NCBI GenBank assembly: GCA_016187495.1
Contig: JACPJP010000018.1
Location: forward strand, 1 to 51,750
Source of the DNA: Candidatus Woesearchaeota archaeon
GTDB lineage: Archaea > Nanobdellota > Nanobdellia > Woesearchaeales > GW2011-AR4
DNA: 51,750 nucleotides
Reading direction: 5' to 3'
Part shown: in pieces, positions 15,524-23,708 of the stretch
Numbering within the stretch: position 1 is the stretch's first letter
How the letters are laid out: every line of letters starts with the position of its first letter
Notes under the pieces: model-generated
The model's input: the letters and a program-made list of their open reading frames with translations, nothing else
The model's database searches: none
Told to the model about the DNA's origin: nothing
Made by a program: the position numbers and the translations under genes

Positions 15524-16225
15524 TTAACCGCCTATTCTCAATTTTTTGGATTTTACAATTGTACCATCTTTCAAAAATTCGATCCTGTTGGCATGCTTCG
15601 CAATATTCATGTCATGTGTTACTAAGATTATAGTTTTTTTATCTTTTTTATTAAGATTAGTCAAAAAGGATATTACAGTCTCACCTGTTTTTGAATCCAA
15701 GTTTCCTGTTGGCTCGTCTGCTAATACTACCTCAGGATTATTTGCCAAAGCTCTCGCAATTGCCACGCGCTGCTGCTGCCCTCCTGAAAGCTCAGTTGGC
15801 TTATGATTAATCCTATCTCCCAAACCAACCATTTCTAAGATATTTTTTGCTCTTTTAATTCTTTCCTCTTTGCTTACACCTTGGAATACCATGGGCAAAG
15901 CAACATTTTCCAACGCACTTAATGTATTAATCAAATTAAACTGCTGAAAAATAAAACCTATTTTCTTGCCCCTTATTTGCGCTAAATCAGATTCTGAAAG
16001 TTTTGATATATCCCTATTTTCCAGGTAAATCTTGCCCTTTGTTGGCATGTCCAATGCACCCACCATATTTACTGCCGTAGATTTTCCAGAGCCGCTTGGG
16101 CCCATTATAGCTACAAATTCGCCTTCCTTTATAGCTAAATCCAGGCCTCGCAGTGCGTTTACCTTTACATTTCCCATCCTGTAAGTTTTCCATACATCGT
16201 CCAGCTTTATTATTGCATTTTTCAT
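15524..16225 (-). CDS. ABC transporter ATP-binding protein, LolD/MacB type
   Basis: A 233-aa ATPase with Walker A GPSGSGKST, Q-loop IFQQFNL, signature LSGGQQQRVAIARAL, Walker B VVLADEPTGNLD and the H-loop VTHD. The sequence ALPMVFQGVSKEER is typical of the LolD/MacB subfamily. It powers the two permeases downstream. The ATG at 16225 is chosen because it overlaps the TGA of the preceding HTH gene (ATGA), an arrangement for coupled translation. An in-frame ATG four codons upstream (16237) is the alternative. Confidence 0.95.
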   Translation of the reverse strand: MKNAIIKLDDVWKTYRMGNVKVNALRGLDLAIKEGEFVAIMGPSGSGKSTAVNMVGALDMPTKGKIYLENRDISKLSESDLAQIRGKKIGFIFQQFNLINTLSALENVALPMVFQGVSKEERIKRAKNILEMVGLGDRINHKPTELSGGQQQRVAIARALANNPEVVLADEPTGNLDSKTGETVISFLTNLNKKDKKTIILVTHDMNIAKHANRIEFLKDGTIVKSKKLRIGG

Positions 16226-16413
16226 CTCAAAATCCACAGGTTTACTCCCTCTTTTTTCAATCTGTTAAGCTTACCGTCCAGCGCAAGCTCCAAAAGATAC
16301 TTTTCAGCAGTGTTCCACGAAACGTCAAAATGCTTTGCAATCTCTGCTGTAGTCACAACTTTGTCCTTTTTGGCGAAATCCAAAATTTTCTTCTCAAAAT
16401 TATGTAATTTCAT
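16222..16413 (-). CDS. Small winged-helix DNA-binding protein
   Basis: A 63-aa protein that is almost entirely one winged HTH: EKKILDFAKKDKVVTTAEIAKHFDVSWNTAEKYLLELALDGKLNRLKKEGVNLWIL, with helix-turn-helix at about 20-42 and a wing at the end. It is the first gene of the ABC export operon and overlaps the ATPase start by 4 bp, so it is a plausible local regulator. An AT-rich promoter region lies upstream (16414-16470). Confidence 0.8.
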   Translation of the reverse strand: MKLHNFEKKILDFAKKDKVVTTAEIAKHFDVSWNTAEKYLLELALDGKLNRLKKEGVNLWILR

Positions 16414-16638
16414 AAGTAATTACCTATTATCTAACCTATTTTTATACCTATGTGGTTACATATATAAAAATGTTTTGTATTACTGCAGCAATAAAGAGAT
16501 TTAGATTACTCAAATGCCAATTTATAAGTTATGAATTAAGAATTACTCCGAAAGTTGTAAAAATTAAATTAATGGAATTGTTGAGTGGATCTGGAATGAA
16601 AACAGAATTAAAAGAAAAAAGGATTATTGAGTCTAGGA

Positions 16639-17259
16639 CTAAAACCTGGCCAAAACAGCCCTTATTGGAGAAGCATCATTCTTTATTTTTAACGGCAGCC
16701 CAATAAAGAAATACCTTCCCTGCTTTATTTTTGAAAGCTCTAACCCTTCAATTATTGGAATGCCATTGCCCAGAAGGATTTTATGGGTATCATGCTCCGG
16801 CTGGTCTCTCTCTATGCCCAATGCATTGATTCCAACAGCGTTGACTTTTTTTGATGCTAAAAACTTTGCGCCTGACTCTGCAAGATAAACAAAATTAAAA
16901 TCAAATGTTTTTTTGTATTCGTTCAAGGTTTTTAGCAGGACTATATCCTTTTCTCTTATTTTGGCTTTAACTAGGTCTTTCTTTTCTATTCCGGGGTTTT
17001 TTATTTTGGTTAAATCGACAACAATGCACTCACCTAAAAATCTGTTAAGTGCAACAGCATCAATCTTTTTGCCATCCTGGAGAAAATGAAACGGAGCGTC
17101 AACATGCGTTCCAGTATGAGCATCAATATGCAATCTTGACTCATTTGCATTGCCTCTTTTAAGTGTTGAAGTGACTTCTATCTTAGGCCTTTTGCTATCT
17201 TTGTCTTTCCATGCACCCATACTCTCTGTTATTTTGAGGGAAATATCATTTATTATCAT
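16639..17259 (-). CDS. Cyclase / kynurenine-formamidase-like metal hydrolase
   Basis: A 206-aa protein with the cyclase-family metal motif HTGTHVDAPFHF (H48, H52, D54) and later GINALGIERDQPEHDTHKILLGNGIPIIEGLELSKI, the usual C-terminal signature. The family includes arylformamidases and related hydrolases; the real substrate here is unknown. It starts MIINDISLKIT, typical of the family. It stands alone, 32 bp downstream of the G6PD start region on the same strand. Confidence 0.88.
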   Translation of the reverse strand: MIINDISLKITESMGAWKDKDSKRPKIEVTSTLKRGNANESRLHIDAHTGTHVDAPFHFLQDGKKIDAVALNRFLGECIVVDLTKIKNPGIEKKDLVKAKIREKDIVLLKTLNEYKKTFDFNFVYLAESGAKFLASKKVNAVGINALGIERDQPEHDTHKILLGNGIPIIEGLELSKIKQGRYFFIGLPLKIKNDASPIRAVLARF

Positions 17260-17291
17260 TTGTCATGTATTAATATTATAATTATATATTC

Positions 17292-18803
17292 TCATTTTCC
17301 CAGCAACGCAGAGTAGTAGGGCTTTTTGGGCTCGTACCATTTTCTGCCATCTTTTTCAATCAGCTTATCAGCCTCCTGGATTCCCCAAGTTCCAGGATTA
17401 TAATATAAAACTTTCCCGCGCTTCCACCCATTTGATATTTTATCGGCAAGCTCCCATGAATGCTCTACCATATCCCAGCTTGTAAACAGCGTTTGATCTC
17501 CAGATATAACATCATAGAGCAGCTTTTCATAGGCATCTGGCGTATTAGGGCCAAATATACATTCATGGCAGAAATCCATCCTTACATTGTCTATCACCAT
17601 TTTTCTGCCAGGTACTTTTGCAGCAAACTGCAAAGAAATGCCCTCTTCCGGCTGTATCCTTATTATAAGCATGTTGGGCTCTATGCCGCTTGCGCGGCTT
17701 GCATTATTGTTGAATAAAATCTCGGGGTTCTGCTTAAAAACTATACTTATCTCTGCTACCCTTTCTTTCAACCTTTTCCCGGTTCTTAAGTAAAATGGCA
17801 CATTAGCCCATCTCCAGTTATCGATATTCAGCTTTAAGGCAACAAATGTCTCTGTATCGGAATTTTTGGCAACTTTTTCCTCATCTTTGTACGCTTTTAC
17901 CTTTTTATTGTTTACTGTACCTGAAACATACTGGCCTCTAACAGACATCTCATTAACATCTTTTGATGAAAATGTCCTTATTGACCTTAACACTTTTACC
18001 TTTTCTTCCCTTATGTCATCAGCATCTAGCTTTACGCACGGCTCCATTGCAGTCAGAGCAACAAGCTGCATCATATGGTTTTGCACCATGTCTCTCAGAG
18101 CTCCTGCCTTATCATAATAATCCCCTCTTGTCTCTATACCAAGTTCTTCTGCAACGGTTATTTGCACATGGTCTATATACCTCTTGTTCCATATAGAATC
18201 AAAGATGGGGTTGGCAAATCTAAGGACCAGTAAATTCTGCACAAGCTCCTTTCCCAAGTAATGGTCAATCCTATATATCTGATTTTCATTGAAATCCTTT
18301 TTTATTGTTTCATTTAGCTTTTTTGCTGACTCCAAATCATGCCCAAAAGGCTTTTCAAAAACAACTCTTGACCAGCCGCTGCTTTCATTAAGGCCGCTTA
18401 TTCTTAAATTGTCTATTATGGCCCCAAAAAAGCCAGGTGGCGCAGCCAAATAGAATATTTTATTGCACCCTGCATTTTTCGCGCATATTTTTTTAATCAG
18501 GTTTCTAAGCTTATTGTAGCCTTCGGCATCCTGGAATTCGGATTTCTGGTAAAAAATCTTGCTTGCCAGTTTTTTCCAAACATCATAGTTTATGATTAAT
18601 TTTGAAAATTTTTTTGTCGAAGCCAAAGCCTCTTTTCTGAATTGCTCATTGCTTTTCGGCTTTCTTGCAAATGCAACTATCCTTGTATCTTTGTGCAACA
18701 GACTATCTAATTCCAACTTGTACAAGGCAGGCAATAATTTCCTATTTGTTAAATCGCCAGTTGCCCCGAAAATTATAATCACGCATGGCTCGATTGTTTC
18801 CAT
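17292..18803 (-). CDS. zwf: Glucose-6-phosphate 1-dehydrogenase
   Basis: Oxidises glucose 6-phosphate to 6-phosphogluconolactone with NAD(P)+, the first step of the oxidative pentose phosphate pathway. The 503-aa protein is full length. It has the nucleotide site IFGATGDLTNRKLLPALYKL (about 11-30), the substrate motif RIDHYLGKE, AEELGIETRGDYYDKAGALRDMVQNH, and YLRTGKRLKERVAEISIVFK. This is the bacterial/eukaryotic enzyme, uncommon in archaea. No 6-phosphogluconolactonase or 6-phosphogluconate dehydrogenase gene is nearby. Confidence 0.96.
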   Translation of the reverse strand: METIEPCVIIIFGATGDLTNRKLLPALYKLELDSLLHKDTRIVAFARKPKSNEQFRKEALASTKKFSKLIINYDVWKKLASKIFYQKSEFQDAEGYNKLRNLIKKICAKNAGCNKIFYLAAPPGFFGAIIDNLRISGLNESSGWSRVVFEKPFGHDLESAKKLNETIKKDFNENQIYRIDHYLGKELVQNLLVLRFANPIFDSIWNKRYIDHVQITVAEELGIETRGDYYDKAGALRDMVQNHMMQLVALTAMEPCVKLDADDIREEKVKVLRSIRTFSSKDVNEMSVRGQYVSGTVNNKKVKAYKDEEKVAKNSDTETFVALKLNIDNWRWANVPFYLRTGKRLKERVAEISIVFKQNPEILFNNNASRASGIEPNMLIIRIQPEEGISLQFAAKVPGRKMVIDNVRMDFCHECIFGPNTPDAYEKLLYDVISGDQTLFTSWDMVEHSWELADKISNGWKRGKVLYYNPGTWGIQEADKLIEKDGRKWYEPKKPYYSALLGK

Positions 18804-18840
18804 TTTTATTGTTTATAATTCAAGCATAAAACCAATTAGT

Positions 18841-18849
18841 ATTTAAATA
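18841..18849 (+). promoter_or_regulatory. TATA box for the FKBP lipoprotein gene
   Basis: TATTTAAAT lies about 28 nt before the ATG at 18873 and includes part of the sequence leading to the ATG at 18852. It supports the downstream start with a leaderless or very short-leader mRNA. Confidence 0.45.
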
Positions 18850-18872
18850 ATATGCCATTACGGCAAAATAGC

Positions 18873-19424
18873 ATGAAAAATGCAATATTATGCTCTGCTT
18901 TTGTTTTATTGCTCGTCTTAGCATCAGCATGCAGTGTAAAGGAAGAGCAAAAGAATCCTGCTGTAGAGTTTGGGAAAAAAATAACCTTTGATTATGCAGC
19001 AGGCTTTGATAATGGAACTTTATTTGATACAACATTTGAGAATGCTGCGAAAGAAGCTGGAATCTATGATCCAAATAGGGTTTACGAGCCTGTTACTGTT
19101 GTTTATGGCAAGGACCCATTATTTCCTGGATTGCAGGAAGCATTGCTCGGTATGAAAGAAGGGGAAATAAAAAATATACGCATACCTCCACAAAAGGCTT
19201 ATGGGGAAAGAATTGAAGGCTCAACAGCCCTAATTCCTAAAGAGGAAATCAGCAATTATAATAGCCTAAAAATTAACGACATTGTAACCATCGCGACTCA
19301 AGATGGCAACAGAATAAATGCCTATGTAAAGGAAATAGGGGAAGAAAATGTCACCCTCGACTTAAACCATCCTTTAGCAGGGCAATTTGTGCAGTTTTCT
19401 GTAATGGTGAGGGGTATTGAATAA
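18873..19424 (+). CDS. FKBP-type peptidyl-prolyl isomerase, secreted lipoprotein
   Basis: A 183-aa protein with a lipoprotein signal (hydrophobic run then LASAC, Cys about 20) and an FKBP domain: ITFDYAAGFDNGTLFDTTFE, the flap-type insertion, PLFPGLQEALLGMKEGEIKNIRIPPQKAYGER, and a closing strand VQFSVMVRGIE. Like other archaeal FKBPs, it has an inserted domain (about 108-165) between the last FKBP strands that can act as a chaperone. It assists folding outside the membrane. The ATG at 18852 would overlap the TATA region, so 18873 is preferred. Confidence 0.88.
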   Translation: MKNAILCSAFVLLLVLASACSVKEEQKNPAVEFGKKITFDYAAGFDNGTLFDTTFENAAKEAGIYDPNRVYEPVTVVYGKDPLFPGLQEALLGMKEGEIKNIRIPPQKAYGERIEGSTALIPKEEISNYNSLKINDIVTIATQDGNRINAYVKEIGEENVTLDLNHPLAGQFVQFSVMVRGIE

Positions 19425-19514
19425 TTTGTTAATTTTATTATTGATTTAATGCCCTTATTATATGTGATTTAATGACCAGAGCCGAAAGCAGGTAAATAAG
19501 AATTCTTATAGGAG

Positions 19515-19573
19515 CGGAGTTCTGGCAAACTTCGTCCAAAGAGTCGAGAAAAAAAACTTATGATCAAGCTCGA
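19515..19573. other. GC-rich hairpin pair in intergenic DNA
   Basis: The 237-bp gap between the FKBP and HAD genes holds a local GC-richer block. CGGAGTT (19515-19521) pairs with AACTTCG (19528-19534) around a 6-nt loop, and TCGAG (19544-19548) pairs with CTCGA (19569-19573). The string ACTTCGTCC at about 19529-19537 also occurs in the hairpin repeats inside the Rpo7 gene near 49158. No gene is recognisable here; it may be a small palindromic repeat or a structured leader. Confidence 0.35.
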
Positions 19574-19661
19574 AGATTTATCCACAAAATGCATAGCGGG
19601 TTTTGGGGCGTACAAAGGAATTCGTAAAGAATATATAGAATCTTACTATTTTGTATTTATA

Positions 19662-20522
19662 ATGAAAATAAAAGGCATTATTTTGGACATTGATGGAGTA
19701 ATAATCGGAGAGAAAATTGGATTTAATTCTCCATCACCACATCCAGAAGTAATATCAGCACTTAAAAAAATTAAGTCAAAAGGAATTTTTGTAAGTTTAT
19801 GCACAGCAAAACCACACTTTGCAATTAAGGATATAATTGAAAGTGCTGGACTAGATAATTTGCATATTACCGATGGAGGTGGGGTTATTATTGATCCGAT
19901 TGACAATGTAATTTTGAAATTAAATATTATTAATTCTAATTCTGCAATAAAAGTAATAGATGCATACTTGAAAAATAATGTTTATACTGAATATTACACA
20001 GTTGATGATTATTTTATTGAAGAAAATCAGGCATCTGAAATAACAAAAACACACACTCATATTTTACAGCGCAAACCTCGAGTAGTAAAATCACTTGCTA
20101 AATCCGCTAGTCAGAATAAAATTACTAAAATCATGCCTATTGCAAAGAATGAAGAAGATAAAAAAAGATTGACTGAATTATTCAAACCATTTGAAAATGA
20201 ATTCGTCTTGAGTTGGGGAATTCATCCAGTTGCATTACCTTTACAATTTGGAATAATTACTGCAAAAGGAATTTCTAAAAAGAATGCATGGGAAGAAATT
20301 ATTAAAAATAAAAATATTTCATTTAATGAAGTATTAGGAATTGGAGATAGCACAAGTGATTGGCAATTTATTCAGTTATGTAAATATGCTGCTGCTATGG
20401 GAAATGCATCAAAAGAATTAAAGGAATTAGTCCAATCAAAAGGTAGAAAATTTTCTTATATTGCTCCAAGTGTTGATGAGAATGGAATTATTGAGGTATT
20501 CAAACACTTCAAGATTGTATAA
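19662..20522 (+). CDS. HAD-superfamily hydrolase (Cof/sucrose-phosphatase-like phosphatase)
   Basis: A 286-aa soluble phosphatase. Motif I is LDIDGVIIG (nucleophile D9, D11), motif II is SLCTAKP, a lysine lies in the cap/motif III region, and motif IV is LGIGDSTSDWQFI with GDxxxD. After that, AAMGNASKELKELVQSKGRKFSYIAPSVDENGI is the usual Cof-type ending. The alpha/beta cap between motifs II and III marks the Cof (IIB) type. The substrate is unknown; sugar phosphates are typical. ATG 19662 is chosen because the longer frame adds 34 unrelated residues and a TATA-like AATATATAG lies about 28 nt upstream of this ATG. Confidence 0.85.
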   Translation: MKIKGIILDIDGVIIGEKIGFNSPSPHPEVISALKKIKSKGIFVSLCTAKPHFAIKDIIESAGLDNLHITDGGGVIIDPIDNVILKLNIINSNSAIKVIDAYLKNNVYTEYYTVDDYFIEENQASEITKTHTHILQRKPRVVKSLAKSASQNKITKIMPIAKNEEDKKRLTELFKPFENEFVLSWGIHPVALPLQFGIITAKGISKKNAWEEIIKNKNISFNEVLGIGDSTSDWQFIQLCKYAAAMGNASKELKELVQSKGRKFSYIAPSVDENGIIEVFKHFKIV

Positions 20523-20546
20523 AACCCCAACCCCTTTTAAATATTT

Positions 20547-22037
20547 TTAAGTTTTTATTGGTTCTATCTCCATTTCCTTTGCAACTTTCCCAACCAAACT
20601 CCTTAGCATATGCCCTGTTACTTCCAAATTATAGAACTTTTTCAGCTCAAGCCTCCCTTTAACCCCTACAATTAAAGGGTAAGTTCCAAACTGCCTGCAG
20701 AATGTCGTATTCCCATCGTAAATTTCCGCGTAGCAATCCTTAAGCACGGTTCCTGAAGGAGCAATCCTTTGCAGCATAGGCCAGTCAATGTTCTGCCTTA
20801 TATCATTCCTCCATTTCCAATAGTATCTTTTATTCTTTTTCAAAAATTTGTCTTTTCCCTCATTAAACAACGATGTACCTTCAAATATAGCAACCTGCCT
20901 TATATTTATCCTTCTTAGCATTAATCCGTCATCGTAAATTTTCTTAAGCCAAAACATATTTTCCTCATGCGTCTTTTTAGTCTCCCACCTTAAGCCAAAA
21001 ATTATGTTTATGCCTGGCAAAAACCTTGGCATTCCATCTTCGCCCCTTTCTGCGCCGTACTTATTCAATATCTTTGTTGCCTCATAGGCAATTTTAGGAG
21101 TGCTGTTTAATGTGTTTTCTTTGCAAACAACCTTGTCAAAACTCTCAACGCCAAAAGCAGCGATATTTCCGCTTGTGCAGTATTTGACTATAGCTTTTGT
21201 TATTTCATGGTTCTTGTCCATAATGACTTTAACCGGGTTTACATTATCCAGATGAAGGACTTTTATGTCCGGGCAATTCTCTCTTATGCCTTTAAGAAGC
21301 TCAATAGCATGCGGAAAAGTATAGAAGCATGTTTGTTTTCCTAATCGGAAATATCTGCAGCCTAATCTATAAAATTCAATAACTTCCCTCAAAACATCCT
21401 CTTTATCGCGAAATTCAACTTTATTTTTTATTGGCTCTGTGCAGAAGCTGCAATGCCCTATATCGCACCCGTGCCCGGTCTCAATTTCAATCATCCTAGT
21501 GTCAGGAATCTGCTTGACTATTTTGGCACCGGCAATTGCATAATCCCTAACTTTATCATATGTAAAGTTAAACATTGAATAATCTATTTTGTCAAATGCT
21601 GCTTTGTCATATTTCTCAAAAAATTTGCCGCCAAAAAGCTGAGTGCCAAAAACAGCTGGCCCTGTAAGGATTTTTTTGCATTTAAGGTCGTTAATCAGAG
21701 GGATTACCTCATGCAAAGTTCCTGGTACAGCAGAAAGATATTTTCCAGGGACATGAACCCCAAGAACAACAATTAAAGTATCAGTTTCTTCCAAAATTTT
21801 TTTAATATTTTTATAATTAATTGTCAAATTGTATGTTGCAATATCTGTTTTTTGAGAGGGTTTTGTATTATTTATTATTGACCTATTTTTATAAAACAGC
21901 CTTAAGTCGTCAATTGTCAAATAATTTACATCCTCATTCAAATAGCCTGCTATATACCTTGGATATGTGCCTAAGTAAGGCGGCACCCCTAATCCTGCTG
22001 GCTCGTCTGTATAACAGTCTAAAATTGTATAAGCCAT
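20547..22037 (-). CDS. Radical SAM protein, COG1031/MJ0865-like
   Basis: A 496-aa protein beginning MAYTILDCYTDEPAGLGVPPYLGTYPRYIAG, the hallmark of the archaeal COG1031 family. An N-terminal Rossmann/B12-like region (about 1-180) is followed by the cluster motif C191-DIGH-C196-SF-C199 and TEP, then the radical SAM barrel with GCRYFRLGKQTCFYT, HLDNVNPVKV, GNIAAFGVESFD and GINIIFGL. COG1031 members often end in a helix-hairpin-helix domain; here the protein ends at VAKEMEIEPIKT without an obvious HhH. Its function is unknown. It is divergent from nothing close and has its own short upstream region. Confidence 0.85.
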   Translation of the reverse strand: MAYTILDCYTDEPAGLGVPPYLGTYPRYIAGYLNEDVNYLTIDDLRLFYKNRSIINNTKPSQKTDIATYNLTINYKNIKKILEETDTLIVVLGVHVPGKYLSAVPGTLHEVIPLINDLKCKKILTGPAVFGTQLFGGKFFEKYDKAAFDKIDYSMFNFTYDKVRDYAIAGAKIVKQIPDTRMIEIETGHGCDIGHCSFCTEPIKNKVEFRDKEDVLREVIEFYRLGCRYFRLGKQTCFYTFPHAIELLKGIRENCPDIKVLHLDNVNPVKVIMDKNHEITKAIVKYCTSGNIAAFGVESFDKVVCKENTLNSTPKIAYEATKILNKYGAERGEDGMPRFLPGINIIFGLRWETKKTHEENMFWLKKIYDDGLMLRRINIRQVAIFEGTSLFNEGKDKFLKKNKRYYWKWRNDIRQNIDWPMLQRIAPSGTVLKDCYAEIYDGNTTFCRQFGTYPLIVGVKGRLELKKFYNLEVTGHMLRSLVGKVAKEMEIEPIKT

Positions 22038-22094
22038 AGTGTCGAGTACTCATTGTAGCATTAAAAATGTTTTTATTTAGCTCTAGACAATATC

Positions 22095-22538
22095 CTAGAA
22101 AATATAATAGCTGAAAACAGCAGAAATAAACCCAATAATAAGCCCGGATGCAACCTCTATAGGCGTATGCCCCAATGCATATCGAAATCTGTCTATCTTT
22201 ATATTTTCATACTTGACAATTTTTTCTATTGCTTTGCCCTCTTCTCCAACGCTTCTCCTTACACCCATTGAGTCCCTTAAAACAATTAGGGAGAAAGTAA
22301 GAACCACGAAAAACAATGGACTTAATCCCTGCTCAAGGAATATTACTGCCGCAAGAGAGCTTACAAGCGCAGAATGAGTGCTTGGCATTCCACCTGTTAC
22401 AATAAGATGGTTAAAATTGAATGTTTGCTTGTGTTTTGCTGTTATTATGGCTATTTTTAATATTTGTGAAACAGCGCCTGCTATCAGGATGGAAAGGAAA
22501 ATGCTGTTTGCAAATAAATCTGAAGCTATACTAGCCAT
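22095..22538 (-). CDS. Divergent PAP2-like membrane phosphatase (DUF212/COG1963)
   Basis: A 147-aa membrane protein with about four helices and the acid-phosphatase/PAP2-like motifs GGMPSTHSALVSSLA, RDSMGVRRSVGEE and LGHTPIEVASGLIIG. COG1963 proteins have no firmly assigned role. The start at 22538 (MASIASDLF) is preferred because a TATA-like ATTTATAAA lies about 28 nt upstream; the ATG at 22589 overlaps the end of the upstream CDP-alcohol transferase gene. Its neighbours make phosphorylated phospholipid headgroups, so dephosphorylation of a lipid phosphate (archaetidylglycerol phosphate or archaetidylinositol phosphate) is a reasonable but untested idea. Confidence 0.8.
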   Translation of the reverse strand: MASIASDLFANSIFLSILIAGAVSQILKIAIITAKHKQTFNFNHLIVTGGMPSTHSALVSSLAAVIFLEQGLSPLFFVVLTFSLIVLRDSMGVRRSVGEEGKAIEKIVKYENIKIDRFRYALGHTPIEVASGLIIGFISAVFSYYIF

Positions 22539-22573
22539 AGGAAAAAAACTCGAAGTATTGTTTATAAATATTT

Positions 22574-23626
22574 CTAAACTCCTCCCCAAACTTTTGCAGG
22601 TTTATACAGTTTAGAAGCCATGAAAAGGTACCTCATCATGGAAAAATAGATAATGATGAATGTTGCAATTAAAATTTGTTTATTATATGCAAAGCCCATT
22701 AATATAGAAATTATTGTAATATAGGTCATAGCGACGGATATTCTTGCTATGGGTGTAACGGGAGCTTTTTTCTGCTTCTTGAGGAATATAAGCTTGGAAA
22801 AAAACATAACAACTGCGGGAAAGACCAGTAGCAGTATCCAGAATAATTCTATATATCCCAGGCTGACCAGAAGTATGAACGCCACTATAAACACAGACCA
22901 GTCTGTGAACGAGTCAAACGACTTGCCAAATTCCGTCACCTGCTTCATGACCCTTGACGAGATGCCATCAATCTTGTCCGTTATAGCAATAATAGCAAAT
23001 ATCACCAATGCGTAATTCAGGTTTGAATTCAGCATTAAAACTGCAAATAAAGGCAGTAAGGCAAACCTCATAAATGTAATAAAATTGGGTATATTTAATA
23101 TCTTCTCATTCAGCATATTGCTTATTTTAACTAAATAAACAAGCCCGGAAAATAAAGTTATTATTACTGCCAGCAGCATCAAATGCCAGCTGAATGGAAG
23201 GTTTAGTATAACTGCTATTATAGCTGCTGTCTGGGTTATTGTCTTAAACTTACCCAACTTGTCTGCGGGAACAACGCGCTTCGGCAGTACAATAAATCTT
23301 AAAATTGTTATAACCAATTCCCTTGCTATTATAGTTACTATCATCCATAGCGGTATCCTATCAGCTAAAAAAATCAAGGCTGCGGAAATAAGGAGCTTAT
23401 CGGCTATTGGATCAAGCAGTTCCCCTGATTTTGAGGCTTGTTTTTTCCCCCTGGCAATGTATCCATCAAGAGCATCAGATAAGGATAGGACTGAAAAAAT
23501 AAACGCAGATATATAATCGCTATGGGGAATGTCTGCAAGCAGGAAAAATACAAATACGGGTATAAGGGCAATCCTCATTAGGCTTATCTGGTTCGGTTTT
23601 GAAAATACCCATTTCATTTCCTCCAT
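22574..23626 (-). CDS. Double CDP-alcohol phosphatidyltransferase (two domains fused)
   Basis: A 350-aa protein with two complete CDP-alcohol phosphatidyltransferase domains in tandem. Domain 1 (about 1-165) resembles PgsA: D51xxD54G55xxxR59...G68xxxD72xxxD76 within LSDALDGYIARGKKQASKSGELLDPIADK. Domain 2 (about 175-345) carries D217xxD220G221xxxR225...G234xxxD238xxxD242 within TDKIDGISSRVMKQVTEFGKSFDSFTD, with Ser where Ala is usual. Both active sites look intact, about 12 membrane helices in all. Such enzymes join CDP-archaeol to an alcohol (glycerol-P, serine, inositol-P). Normally each is a single-domain homodimer, so the fusion is unusual. An ATG three codons inside (23617) is an alternative start. 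Confidence 0.9.
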   Translation of the reverse strand: MEEMKWVFSKPNQISLMRIALIPVFVFFLLADIPHSDYISAFIFSVLSLSDALDGYIARGKKQASKSGELLDPIADKLLISAALIFLADRIPLWMIVTIIARELVITILRFIVLPKRVVPADKLGKFKTITQTAAIIAVILNLPFSWHLMLLAVIITLFSGLVYLVKISNMLNEKILNIPNFITFMRFALLPLFAVLMLNSNLNYALVIFAIIAITDKIDGISSRVMKQVTEFGKSFDSFTDWSVFIVAFILLVSLGYIELFWILLLVFPAVVMFFSKLIFLKKQKKAPVTPIARISVAMTYITIISILMGFAYNKQILIATFIIIYFSMMRYLFMASKLYKPAKVWGGV

Positions 23627-23674
23627 AAGAAGTGATAAAATTTATAATGCTTTTATACCTTTCTATATTCAAAA

Positions 23675-23684
23675 TATTTAAAAA
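23675..23684 (+). promoter_or_regulatory. TATA box for the inositol-1-phosphate synthase gene
   Basis: TATTTAAAAA about 25-34 nt before the ATG at 23709, consistent with a leaderless mRNA. The divergent lipid gene has its own TATA-like GGTATAAAAGC (minus strand) near 23650-23660. Confidence 0.45.
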
Positions 23685-23708
23685 TAAAGATATAACTCGT
23701 AAAACTAT

